Origin: Thiopontia sp964344135
GTDB lineage: Bacteria; Pseudomonadota; Gammaproteobacteria; GCF-002020875
DNA length: 15,205 nt
Assembly (NCBI GenBank): GCA_964344135.1
Contig: CAYFMF010000040.1
Coordinates: 1-15,205 of the forward strand
Reading direction: 5' to 3'
The notes under the pieces were generated by a model that was not told the DNA's origin, did no database searches, and was given only the letters and a program-made list of their open reading frames with translations. Within the stretch, counting starts at the first letter, position 1; each line of letters opens with the position of its first letter. A program made the position numbers and the translations under genes. This document shows positions 1-7,202 of this stretch, in pieces.

Positions 1-199
1 TGCATAGCAGGCATGGTTATTAAACTCCTCGTGCGAGTAATCAGAAAATACTTAGTTTTCTTCAAAAATTGGATTGCTTATAGTCTGCGCCTACCAACAG
101 CAGATCCCGAAAAGGGGGCAATTGCCTTTCGGCAGCTCGGTTTGCAGGAGGGTTGATCAACGCTGTCTGGTACGTCAATACGGATATAGGGAGGAGTTT
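1..199. other. Upstream region of the ArsR-type regulator gene
   Basis: No convincing gene lies here. An in-frame upstream extension of the regulator from about position 74 has no family similarity and is best read as leader. A TATAGT hexamer at 79-84 could be a -10 box, but no good -35 lies at proper spacing. A perfect 10-bp palindrome, GTTGATCAAC at 152-161, sits about 40 bp before the start codon and is a possible autoregulatory operator. The ribosome binding site GGGAGGAG at about 189-196 fixes the start at 200. Confidence 0.45.
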
Positions 200-550
200 A
201 TGTCATCAGAGGTCAGCCTGCCTGAGGGCAAGGAGGAGCTGGACCGGATTGCAGCGGTACTGCATGCAATCAGCCACCCCACACGGTTGAAGATTCTCTG
301 CTTTCTTGGGGAGCAGGAGCGGATTGTGAACGAGATTCTGGAGCATGTGGGCACCACACAGTCCAACATCTCCCAGCATATCGATATTCTCAGAAAGGTG
401 GGTGTGGTTCAGTCGAGGAGGGCCCACAACAGGGTCTACTGTTCGCTGAAAACGGAGGAGATGCTGCCACTGGTTTCCCAGATCAGGCGAATCTTCTGTA
501 GTGAGGGGGAGATCAGTCAGCGGACAGTGCTGAGCTGGGAGGTAATCTGA
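200..550 (+). CDS. ArsR/SmtB-family winged-helix regulator, possible persulfide/redox sensor
   Basis: This 116-residue protein is a typical ArsR/SmtB dimeric winged-helix repressor. The HPTRLKIL helix is near residues 26-33, the recognition helix region (TTQSNISQHIDILRKVGVV) spans about 52-70, and the wing (RRAHNRVYCSL) spans 73-83. The ATG at 200 is chosen over an upstream in-frame start because GGGAGGAG lies just before it and family similarity begins there. The arsenic-type ELCVCDL metal motif is absent; the corresponding segment reads QERIVNEI. There are three cysteines: C34, C81 and C100. C34 (in KILCFL) and C100 are 66 residues apart, the same separation as the sensing cysteines of SqrR (C41/C107) and BigR (C42/C108). 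A sulfide/persulfide-sensing role is therefore plausible but inferred. No target gene is visible, because the gene is convergent with recG and its upstream neighbour is outside the window. Confidence 0.85.
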   Translation: MSSEVSLPEGKEELDRIAAVLHAISHPTRLKILCFLGEQERIVNEILEHVGTTQSNISQHIDILRKVGVVQSRRAHNRVYCSLKTEEMLPLVSQIRRIFCSEGEISQRTVLSWEVI

Positions 551-631
551 TCACCAGGAGCCTGTCCTGAGGTCGCCGCAACCCACAGGTTTGTAGTGTG
601 GGGGTACGGCGCTATTGATCCGACAGGCTAT

Positions 632-2671
632 CTAGCCGATAGCGCGGAAACGCTCCCCGTCGGGAATCCAGCGCCGGATCAGCTCTGGAATCCTCTCCGG
701 ATGGTGCTCAACCATCCTCTCAGCAATCTGCTCGACCAGCGGGATCAGGTGCTGATGCGCTGCAAGGTCGGCAATTCTGAGTTGAGGGGCGCCGGTCTGA
801 CGTCGCCCCAGAAGCTCTCCCGGGCCGCGCATCTCCAGGTCCCGGCGCGCAATCTCGAATCCATCGCCAGACTCCCGGATCACCCGAAGGCGACTCTTCG
901 CAATCCTGGAGAGTGGGTTTCGGTAGATCAGTACACAGCTGCTGGAGAGGCTCCCGCGACCCACCCGCCCCCTGAGCTGGTGCAGCTGAGAAAGCCCAAG
1001 CCGCTCCGCATTCTCGATAATCATCAGGCTGGCGTTGGGGACATCGACCCCCACCTCGATGACCGTGGTGGCGACCAGGATCTGGATCTCCCCCTGGTGA
1101 AACCGGCTCATTACCTCCTCTCTCTCCGCCGCAGCCATGCGTCCATGCACCAGTCCGACCGAGAGTTCCGGAAAGCGCTGCTGGATCTCCTCGGCACTCT
1201 CTGATGCCGCCTGGCACTGCAGTGCCTCGGACTCCTCGATCAGCGGACAGACCCAGTAGGCCTGCCGTCCCTGAAGGCAGCTGGCGCGAACCCGCTCAAG
1301 CACCTCGTCACGGCGCGACTCCGGCAGGGTGACGGTCTGGATCGGGGTGCGCCCCGGAGGGAGCTCATCAATCACGGTGCTGTCAAGATCGGCATAGAAG
1401 GTCATCGCCAGGGTGCGCGGGATCGGGGTTGCTGTCATGATCAGCTGGTGCGGCTCAACCCCCTTCTGCTTCAGGGCAGAGCGCTGCTCCACCCCAAAAC
1501 GGTGCTGCTCATCGATGATCACCAGCGCAAGGTTGTGAAACTGGACCTCGCGCTGGAACAGGGCATGGGTTCCGATCAGGATGGAGAGTGTGCCGGCGGC
1601 AAGTGGCTCGACTACCGCCCTGCGCTCGCGCGCACCCATGCTTCCGGAGAGGAAGCCGATGGAGACACCGGTGGGCTCCAGCAGTTGCTGTATGTTTTTG
1701 TAGTGCTGTCTGGCCAGCAGTTCGGTAGGGGCCATGATGGCACTCTGCAGGCCGGAGGCCGCTGCATGGAGCGCCGCTGCCACTGCCACAATGGTCTTGC
1801 CGGACCCGACGTCTCCCTGAAGCAGCTGCTGCATCGGGTGAGGCTGTTCCAGGTCGTGAAGGATTCTCTTCAGTGCCTTCTGCTGGGCACGGGTCAGGGA
1901 GAAGGGGAGCCCCTGCAGAAACCGCTCCACACGGGTTCGGTCCCCCTGTAGCGGGGTGGCACTCTCTCTCCGCATCTGATAACGGATCTGTCGCAGACTG
2001 AGATGGTGTGCCAACAGCTCCTCAAGGGCAATCCGCTCCCTGCTCGCCTCGAGCTGGTCTGGAGTGATCCCTGCCCCGGGGTGGTGCAGCACCTCCAGTG
2101 CCTGTTGCAGCGGGGGGCTGGTGGCGGGCAGGACCCCCTCTGGCAGCAGCTCCTCCACTCTGGAGAGGGTCCGTTCCAGTGCCTGATGGGTCAGGGAGGA
2201 GAGGGTGCGCTGTCGTAGTCCCTCGGTGGAGGGGTAGATGGGGGTGAGCCGCTTCTCCAGTGCGGGAGGGGTCTGGTTGGGGTGAAACAGCTGATACTCG
2301 GGATGGACCATCTCCAGCCCGGAGGGGCCCCAGCGGATCTCTCCAAAGCAGCGAATGGTTCTCCCCTGCCGCAGGGAGCTCTGCTGCTGCCGGTTGAAGT
2401 GGAAGAGGCGGACAGCGAGGGTTCCGCTCGAGTCCTCGATGGTGCAGAGCAGGGAGCGGCGCCGGCCAAAACGGATGGCACAGTGCTGGATCTCCCCCTG
2501 AATCAGCTTTTCGTCTCCCGCCCGCAGCGTGGAGATGGGAGAGAGGGTGGTTCGGTCCTGATACCGCAGCGGGAGGTGGAACAGCAGGTCCTCCACCTGC
2601 CGGATCTGGAGCCGCGCCAGCTTTTTGGCGAGTTGGGGGCCAACCCCCTTCAGTGTGGTGACTGCGGCCAC
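632..2671 (-). CDS. recG: ATP-dependent DNA helicase RecG
   Basis: This 679-residue protein is a full-length RecG, the helicase that regresses stalled forks and processes branched DNA. The N-terminal part (about 1-230) contains the helix-hairpin-helix-like TLKGVGPQLAKKLARL and the wedge/OB region. The helicase core follows: Walker A GDVGSGKT (286-293), DEQH box (387-390), TATPIPRT (413-420), and a C-terminal QLRGRVGR motif VI. E. coli RecG is about 693 residues, so the length fits. The start is GTG at 2671, 15 nt after the ridA stop and in the same frame. No Shine-Dalgarno sequence is evident, so translation probably depends on coupling to ridA. It is the last gene of the gmk-rpoZ-spoT-ridA-recG operon and converges on the ArsR gene. 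A short inverted repeat (GCTATC/GATAGC, 627-643) spans the stop but has no T-run. Confidence 0.97.
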   Translation of the reverse strand: MAAVTTLKGVGPQLAKKLARLQIRQVEDLLFHLPLRYQDRTTLSPISTLRAGDEKLIQGEIQHCAIRFGRRRSLLCTIEDSSGTLAVRLFHFNRQQQSSLRQGRTIRCFGEIRWGPSGLEMVHPEYQLFHPNQTPPALEKRLTPIYPSTEGLRQRTLSSLTHQALERTLSRVEELLPEGVLPATSPPLQQALEVLHHPGAGITPDQLEASRERIALEELLAHHLSLRQIRYQMRRESATPLQGDRTRVERFLQGLPFSLTRAQQKALKRILHDLEQPHPMQQLLQGDVGSGKTIVAVAAALHAAASGLQSAIMAPTELLARQHYKNIQQLLEPTGVSIGFLSGSMGARERRAVVEPLAAGTLSILIGTHALFQREVQFHNLALVIIDEQHRFGVEQRSALKQKGVEPHQLIMTATPIPRTLAMTFYADLDSTVIDELPPGRTPIQTVTLPESRRDEVLERVRASCLQGRQAYWVCPLIEESEALQCQAASESAEEIQQRFPELSVGLVHGRMAAAEREEVMSRFHQGEIQILVATTVIEVGVDVPNASLMIIENAERLGLSQLHQLRGRVGRGSLSSSCVLIYRNPLSRIAKSRLRVIRESGDGFEIARRDLEMRGPGELLGRRQTGAPQLRIADLAAHQHLIPLVEQIAERMVEHHPERIPELIRRWIPDGERFRAIG

Positions 2672-2686
2672 GTTACAGTGGAGATG

Positions 2687-3073
2687 TTACCCCTCGAGCT
2701 CCATCACCCCATCCATCTCGACCCCGGCATCCTTCGGCAGTGCCGCAACACCGACTGCGGCACGGGCCGGGTAGGGAGCCTCAAAGTAGCGTGCCATCAC
2801 CTCATTGACCAGGGGGAAGTGGCTCAGGTCGGTAAGAAAAATGTTCAGCTTGATGATGTCGGACAGCGATCCGCCGGCAGCCTCTGCAACAGCCGAGAGA
2901 TTCTCAAAGACCTGTACAATCTCCGCCTCCATGCCACCGGAGACCATCTCCATGCTCTCCGGAATCAGCGGAATCTGTCCGGAGAGGTAGACCGTACTGC
3001 CGCTGCGAACGGCCTGCGAGTAGGTTCCAATGGCCTGTGGGGCCCGCTCCGTCTGTATGATCTCTCTGCTCAT
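2687..3073 (-). CDS. ridA: RidA family enamine/imine deaminase
   Basis: This 128-residue protein is of the RidA/YjgF/TdcF family. These small trimeric enzymes hydrolyse reactive 2-aminoacrylate and related enamines made by PLP enzymes. The family pattern is clear: PQAIGTYSQAVRSG near the N-terminus, VYLSGQIPLIPES, then YPARAAVGVAALPKDAGVEMDGV near the C-terminus. The substrate-binding arginine (in PARAAV) and the glutamate 15 residues later (in VEMDGV) correspond to E. coli Arg105 and Glu120 and are both present. The start at 3073 has a strong AGGAG about 8 nt upstream. It lies 22 nt after spoT and 15 nt before recG, so co-transcription is likely. A ridA gene between spoT and recG is a known arrangement in gammaproteobacteria. 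Confidence 0.95.
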   Translation of the reverse strand: MSREIIQTERAPQAIGTYSQAVRSGSTVYLSGQIPLIPESMEMVSGGMEAEIVQVFENLSAVAEAAGGSLSDIIKLNIFLTDLSHFPLVNEVMARYFEAPYPARAAVGVAALPKDAGVEMDGVMELEG

Positions 3074-3095
3074 TCAATGACTCCTTTCTATTGTT

Positions 3096-5309
3096 CTATC
3101 CCTTGATGCGCTGGATGCCGTTCACCGGCTTCAGCTTTCTGATCTTGCGGATGATCCTGGCCAGATGGTCTCTGTCTGTCACCCGGATGGTAAAGGTGAT
3201 GGCATTGGTGTGTCCATCCTGATCATCAACTGTGACATTACTGATATTGGAGCCCATCTCCGAGATGGCTGACGCAACGGTAGCCAGTACACCCGGCCTG
3301 TTTGCAACATCAACCCGAATGTCGGTGGAGAGGTCCTGCTCCCCCTTTGCAGACCACTCTACGGTGACCCACTGTTCCGGGCGATTCTGCAGGTGGGAGA
3401 CATTCTTGCAGTCACTGTGGTGGATCACCAGCCCCTTGCCGGAGCTGATGTGTCCGATGATGGGGTCCCCGGGGATGGGGCGACAGCACTTTGCAAAATG
3501 GACCACCATCCCCTCGGTCCCCCGAATCATCAGGGGGCGCTGGTCATGGTTCTTCTCCTTGCGTCTGAGCAGTGGCGAGAGAACGGTCAACGGGTTCCAG
3601 CGCCGCCCTCTTGCGGATGGCTGCTCCTCTTCCGCAGTGGCAGCACTCTTGCTGGAGTACTGGACCAGGTTCACGGCAACCAGCTCCGCCATTCGCAGCC
3701 CCATGCCAATCTCGTTATAGAGTGCCTCGACGCTCTCCAGCTTGAGCTTCTTCAGCAGTGGGTCGAGATCCATCTTCTTGAACCGTTTTCTGGAGATATT
3801 ATGGCTGCCCAGCGCCTTGAGCAGAAGTTTCCTGCCCAGATGGACCGCCTCCTCCTGCTGCAGATTCTTGAGATAGTGTCGAATGTTGCTGCGTGCCTTG
3901 CCGGTAGTGACAAAGTTGAGCCACCCGGGCTGTGGACGGCTGTCCGGCGAGGTGGTGATCTCGATTGTCTGTCCATTGAAGAGGTGGGAGCTGAGCGGCG
4001 CCGCCTTGCGGTTGATGCGCGCCGCAGCTGCATGGTTTCCAACCTCCGTATGGATACGGTAGGCAAAATCCAGGACGGTGGCACCACGCGGGAACTCCAT
4101 GATCCTCCCCTTGGGGGTAAATACGTAGACCTCATCCGGGAAGAGGTCGATCTTTACGCTCTCCAGGAACTCCAGAGAGTTGCCGGTATTTTTCTGCAGA
4201 TCAAGCAGATCCTGTAGCCACTGGCGTGCCCGTTGCTCGGTACCGCTGACAGTGGCCGACCGGCTGCTGTCGGGATTTTCGTTCTTGTAGTCCCAATGGG
4301 CGGCGATTCCCTCCTCGGAGATGGTGTGCATCTCCCGGGTACGGATCTGGATCTCGACCGGAACCCCATGGGGGCCAAACAGAACGGTGTGGAGTGACTG
4401 GTAGCCATTGGCCTTGGGGATGGCAATGTAGTCCTTGAACTTTCCGGGAACCGGCTTGTAGATGCTGTGGACGATACCCAGCGCCTGGTAACAGGCCTCT
4501 ACCGTGGGGACGATAATCCGGAACGCATAGACATCATAGATCTCGCTGAAGGGGAGGCGCTGATCCCTCATCTTCTGGTAGAGGCTGTAGAGGTGTTTCT
4601 CGCGTCCACTCACCTCGGCCTCCAGATCGGTCTCCAGCAGGTGGTTGCGTAGCGCCGCTTCAATGGTCTCCAGGATCTCCTTGCGGTTTCCCCGTGCCTG
4701 ACGCACCGCCTCGGCCAGAACCCGCGCCCGCATCGGGTAGAGGTTGGAGAAGCCAAGCTCCCGCAGCTCGATGGCCACCTTGTTCATCCCCAGACGGTGG
4801 GCAATGGGCACATAGATCTCAAGGGTCTCGCGGGCAATGCGGCGACGCTTGTCGGGACGCATTCCATCCAGTGTGCGCATGTTGTGGAGGCGGTCGGCCA
4901 GCTTGATCAGTATTACCCGGATGTCACGAGTCATCGCCAGCATCATCTTGCGGAAGTTCTCCGCCTGCGCATGCTGTGGGCTCTCCATCTGCATCCGGGT
5001 CAGCTTGCTGACACCGTCCACCAGCTCGGTCACCCCTTTTCCGAAGCGGTCGATCAGCTCTTTCTTGGAGTGGTTGGTATCCTCCAGCACATCATGCAGC
5101 AGGGCCGCCATGATCGTGGTGTGGTCGATCCGCATCTCGCCAAGAATGCGGGCAACCTCGATGGGGTGGTAGATATAGGGCTCACCCGAGATGCGGTGCT
5201 GGCCATCGTGGGCCTCCGCCGAGAAGAGATAGGCGGCATAGATCTCGCTGACCTGCTTCTGATCAAGATAGCGCTCCAGTAGAGCGACGAGGTCGCTGAT
5301 CAGAAACAT
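3096..5309 (-). CDS. spoT: Bifunctional (p)ppGpp synthetase/hydrolase SpoT
   Basis: The product, about 737 residues from ATG 5309, is a long RelA/SpoT homologue controlling the stringent-response alarmone (p)ppGpp. The N-terminal hydrolase domain has HD (HDVLEDT, 72-78) and ADRLHNMRT (138-146). The synthetase domain has YAFRIIV (about 261-267), KFKDYIAIPKANGYQSLHT (about 290-308) and PVEIQIRT (317-324). The R/KxKD form of the synthetase motif is that of bifunctional SpoT/Rel rather than RelA. A TGS domain (VYVFTPKGRIMEFPRGATV), a Cys/His segment (FAKCCRPIPGD) and a C-terminal ACT domain follow. The frame stays open for 45 codons upstream, but that part overlaps rpoZ and is unlike the family; similarity begins at MFLISDLVALLERYL. 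GAG lies a few bases upstream as a weak ribosome site. The gene starts 16 nt after rpoZ, as in E. coli. Confidence 0.96.
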   Translation of the reverse strand: MFLISDLVALLERYLDQKQVSEIYAAYLFSAEAHDGQHRISGEPYIYHPIEVARILGEMRIDHTTIMAALLHDVLEDTNHSKKELIDRFGKGVTELVDGVSKLTRMQMESPQHAQAENFRKMMLAMTRDIRVILIKLADRLHNMRTLDGMRPDKRRRIARETLEIYVPIAHRLGMNKVAIELRELGFSNLYPMRARVLAEAVRQARGNRKEILETIEAALRNHLLETDLEAEVSGREKHLYSLYQKMRDQRLPFSEIYDVYAFRIIVPTVEACYQALGIVHSIYKPVPGKFKDYIAIPKANGYQSLHTVLFGPHGVPVEIQIRTREMHTISEEGIAAHWDYKNENPDSSRSATVSGTEQRARQWLQDLLDLQKNTGNSLEFLESVKIDLFPDEVYVFTPKGRIMEFPRGATVLDFAYRIHTEVGNHAAAARINRKAAPLSSHLFNGQTIEITTSPDSRPQPGWLNFVTTGKARSNIRHYLKNLQQEEAVHLGRKLLLKALGSHNISRKRFKKMDLDPLLKKLKLESVEALYNEIGMGLRMAELVAVNLVQYSSKSAATAEEEQPSARGRRWNPLTVLSPLLRRKEKNHDQRPLMIRGTEGMVVHFAKCCRPIPGDPIIGHISSGKGLVIHHSDCKNVSHLQNRPEQWVTVEWSAKGEQDLSTDIRVDVANRPGVLATVASAISEMGSNISNVTVDDQDGHTNAITFTIRVTDRDHLARIIRKIRKLKPVNGIQRIKG

Positions 5310-5325
5310 CGCATCTCGGGAATGG

Positions 5326-5676
5326 TTACTCTGTTGCCTCTTCTTCGGTGGTTGATTCGGCAGCAGTGGCAGTGATCTCTGGCTTGGCTGTGGAGCTCTC
5401 CTCATCAGAGGATTCCGCAGAGATCTCCTCTTCACCATCCTCACTCTCTGCCTCCCCGATGGCGGTGGCAGCGGCGTTGATCTGGTCGAGAATCTCGCGA
5501 TTCATCAACCCCTCGGAGATCTCGCGCAGCGCAATTACTGTGGGCTTGTCGTTATCCAGTGGAATCAGAGGGTCCGCACCCATGGCGATCTGTCTTGCAC
5601 GTTCGGCGGCAATCAGCGTCATGTCAAAACGGTTGTCAATCTTGTCCAGGCAATCTTCTACAGTAATGCGTGCCAT
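5326..5676 (-). CDS. rpoZ: DNA-directed RNA polymerase omega subunit
   Basis: The N-terminal 72 residues are a clear RpoZ, which folds around the beta-prime C-terminus and contributes to one ppGpp-binding site on RNA polymerase. The start MARITVEDCLDKIDNRFDMTLIAAERARQ is characteristic. The start at 5676 is supported by TGGAG about 8 nt upstream. At 116 residues it is longer than the E. coli protein (91). Residues 73-116 form a low-complexity tail rich in Glu, Ser, Thr and Ala, probably disordered. The gene lies between gmk and spoT, the usual arrangement linking transcription with (p)ppGpp metabolism. Confidence 0.96.
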   Translation of the reverse strand: MARITVEDCLDKIDNRFDMTLIAAERARQIAMGADPLIPLDNDKPTVIALREISEGLMNREILDQINAAATAIGEAESEDGEEEISAESSDEESSTAKPEITATAAESTTEEEATE

Positions 5677-5730
5677 CAGTAATCACTCCAAATCATAATC
5701 GTGCCGAAAAGGGCGGTAATTCTATATAAA

Positions 5731-6354
5731 TCAAGCGGATTCTTCCAGCAGACTTTTCAGCAGATCTCCATTTCTCTCCGATTGTGCATCGAGACGGAGG
5801 CGCTGTGCAAGAAAAATGGTCTTCAGCTCCTCTCTGGCCTGGTCAAAGTCATCATTGATCACCAGAAAATCGTATTCGTCGTAGTGTGACATCTCACTGA
5901 TGGCGTCCCGCATGCGGCGCTCGATGATCTCGTCACTGTCCTGCCCGCGCCCATGGAGACGTTCACGCAGTGCCTCCCGTGACGGGGGGAGGATGAAGAG
6001 CCCCACTGCCTCGGGGATCTTGTTCCGAACCTGGCGTGCCCCCTGCCAGTCGATCTCCAGAATCACATCCTGACCACTCTGCAGCGTGCTGCGTACCCAG
6101 GGCTCGGAGGTGCCGTAGAAGTTGTCAAAGACCTGGGCATGCTCCAGGAACTGGTCCGCCCTGATCCCCTCCCGGAAGGCCTCGATGGTTGTGAAGTTGT
6201 AGTGGAGGCCATCCTCCTCTCCGGGGCGTGGGTCACGGGTGGTGTGGGATACCGAGAGGAGGATTCCGTCCAGATCGGCCAGGAGCGCCTTCAGCAGACT
6301 CGATTTGCCCGCGCCGGAGGGGGCGGAGACGATATAGAGAGTCCCGCTACTCAA
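5731..6354 (-). CDS. gmk: Guanylate kinase
   Basis: This 207-residue guanylate kinase (GMP + ATP to GDP + ADP) matches E. coli Gmk in length. It has the P-loop SAPSGAGKSS (10-19), SHTTRDPRPGEEDGLHYNF in the GMP-binding region, and VILEIDWQGARQVR. The start is TTG at 6354, giving the family-typical SSGTLYIVSAPSG; no ATG or GTG lies in the right place. The only Shine-Dalgarno-like sequence is a distant AGG. The first bases lie in a 14-bp repeat derived from the yicC 3' end. Before the upstream insertion, the yicC stop (TAG, 6347-6349) would have overlapped this start, so gmk translation was probably coupled to yicC. It is the first gene of the gmk-rpoZ-spoT-ridA-recG operon. Confidence 0.95.
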   Translation of the reverse strand: MSSGTLYIVSAPSGAGKSSLLKALLADLDGILLSVSHTTRDPRPGEEDGLHYNFTTIEAFREGIRADQFLEHAQVFDNFYGTSEPWVRSTLQSGQDVILEIDWQGARQVRNKIPEAVGLFILPPSREALRERLHGRGQDSDEIIERRMRDAISEMSHYDEYDFLVINDDFDQAREELKTIFLAQRLRLDAQSERNGDLLKSLLEESA

Positions 6355-6367
6355 TGTTCTGAACCTG
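6354..6367. repeat. 14-bp direct repeat, gmk side (att-like; relic of yicC end)
   Basis: ATGTTCTGAACCTG here is identical to positions 7514-7527 inside the end of yicC. Read on the minus strand through to 6347, it encodes QVQNIE followed by a stop, which is the C-terminus expected for YicC (E. coli YicC ends in QNIE). It is therefore the displaced original end of yicC and marks one boundary of the inserted segment. Confidence 0.85.
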
Positions 6368-6421
6368 TTTTCGTATTATTTGATAAAACCACTATTAAAT
6401 CAGTCCTGGATTCAAGTAATA

Positions 6422-6483
6422 TTTTCTGCTGTTTTCTGCCCATTTTCTGTAATCGCAATCTTTCTGTCACCACATCTGTCACC
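6422..6483. repeat. Cluster of short repeats near the island end
   Basis: On the plus strand TTTTCTG occurs at 6422-6428, 6432-6438 and 6443-6449, roughly one helical turn apart. TCTGTCACC occurs twice, at 6463-6471 and 6475-6483, with 12-bp spacing. On the minus strand these read as a series of CAGAAA/GGTGACAGA motifs. The cluster lies between the antitoxin stop and the gmk-side repeat. It could be arm-type recombinase sites, a regulator-binding array or an AT-rich relic; the sequence does not decide. Confidence 0.45.
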
Positions 6484-6550
6484 AAAAATCAGCTTCTTTT
6501 TTGTTTTTATGATAAAACAATGGGTTACGATATTTTCAATGGATTACTGT

Positions 6551-6853
6551 TCAATGAGCAACCGTAGCGGTAATTTTGACCCCCAGAGCGTTACAGACAC
6601 GTTGGATTGTTTCAAACCTTGGATGTGCAGTTGGTCGAAGTGCTTTGTAAAGTGCTTCTCGTTTGATACCACTTGCTTTTGCTATCTCAGACATCCCTCT
6701 CGCTTTTGCAATATGGCCGAGAGCGGCTGCCAGCTCACCAGCATCTCCATCTTCCAGAACTTGTCGAATATATTCAGCAATATCTTCTTCGGAAGTGAGG
6801 TATTCCGCCATATCAAACTCAGATAGTTTTTCGATAGTATTGGGTTGATCCAT
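6551..6853 (-). CDS. HigA-like addiction module antidote, XRE-type HTH
   Basis: This 100-residue protein fits the small addiction module antidote family paired with Gp49/HigB-like toxins. Its helix-turn-helix is MSEIAKASGIKREALYKALR (about 54-73), followed by the typical HPRFETIQRVCNALGVKITA. The acidic N-terminal half (EEDIAEYIRQVLEDGDAGELAAAL) probably contacts the toxin. It starts 2 nt after the toxin stop, with TGGAG within the toxin 3' end, so it is translated from the same mRNA. In this family the antidote neutralises the toxin and represses the operon, probably through the palindrome at 7165-7180. The toxin-first order is characteristic of HigBA-type pairs. Confidence 0.88.
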   Translation of the reverse strand: MDQPNTIEKLSEFDMAEYLTSEEDIAEYIRQVLEDGDAGELAAALGHIAKARGMSEIAKASGIKREALYKALRPTAHPRFETIQRVCNALGVKITATVAH

Positions 6854-6855
6854 GA

Positions 6856-7155
6856 CTATTGCTCCAGTAATGATGATGCCAGTTGCCTGGCCATTTTGAT
6901 GTCCTCTTTTTGAGAACTCTTATTGCCTCCACCAAGCATAACGATGATGGTACTCCCGGTTTGTATGTAATACATACGCCAACCAGGACCAAAAAATTCA
7001 CGCATTTCAAATACACCTTCTCCAACTGGGCTTGTATCTCCGAGTAGACCTCGCTCAGCCTTTTCAAGACGACGCAGTAATCTGAATTTTGTAGAGCGAT
7101 CTTTCAGGTTGTCTATCCATTCCTCAAATTCGGAACTCTTTTTGATGGTGTACAT
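6856..7155 (-). CDS. HigB/RelE-superfamily toxin (Gp49-like addiction module killer)
   Basis: This 99-residue protein has the Gp49/HigB killer pattern: YTIKKSSEFEEWIDNLKD, then LLRRLEKAERGLLGDTSPVGEGVFEMREFFGPGWRMYY, then VMLGGGNKSSQKEDIKMAR near the C-terminus. Relatives are mRNA interferases that cleave mRNA at the ribosome. Basic residues and the GPGWRMYY strand are conserved, so the toxin appears intact. It is the first gene of the pair and starts at ATG 7155. No Shine-Dalgarno sequence precedes it, and the promoter lies so close that transcription may begin at or next to the start codon. The exact RNA target cannot be told from the sequence. Confidence 0.88.
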   Translation of the reverse strand: MYTIKKSSEFEEWIDNLKDRSTKFRLLRRLEKAERGLLGDTSPVGEGVFEMREFFGPGWRMYYIQTGSTIIVMLGGGNKSSQKEDIKMARQLASSLLEQ

Positions 7156-7161
7156 GGTATG

Positions 7162-7190
7162 ATTGTAATCGAACGATTACATAATGTAAA
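7162..7190 (-). promoter_or_regulatory. Promoter of the HigBA-like operon
   Basis: On the minus strand, -35 TTTACA (7185-7190) and -10 TACAAT (7162-7167) are separated by exactly 17 nt, each matching the sigma-70 consensus at five of six positions. The -10 ends 6 nt before the toxin ATG (7155), so a start site about 7 nt downstream would fall on the A of ATG. Confidence 0.75.
7165..7180. promoter_or_regulatory. Operator palindrome of the HigBA-like operon
   Basis: GTAATCG-AA-CGATTAC is a perfect 7-2-7 inverted repeat overlapping the -10 box and spacer of the operon promoter. Its position is ideal for autorepression by the helix-turn-helix antitoxin. Binding is inferred from the architecture. 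Confidence 0.75.
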
Positions 7191-7202
7191 TTTTCATCGT
7201 AG

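Noticed and set aside
580..645. Bidirectional terminator between the ArsR gene and recG
   Set aside because: CCCACA/TGTGGG (582-602) and GCTATC/GATAGC (627-643) can form stems, but neither has a T-run on either strand, so no terminator is called.
2282..3106. Plus-strand 274-codon open frame
   Set aside because: Antisense shadow of recG and ridA; the translation has no domain pattern, while the minus strand encodes clear conserved proteins.
3393..4217. Plus-strand 274-codon open frame within spoT
   Set aside because: Antisense shadow of spoT with no family-like sequence.
5310..5444. 45-codon N-terminal extension of SpoT
   Set aside because: It overlaps rpoZ, has no similarity to RelA/SpoT proteins, and the family start MFLISDL lies at 5309.
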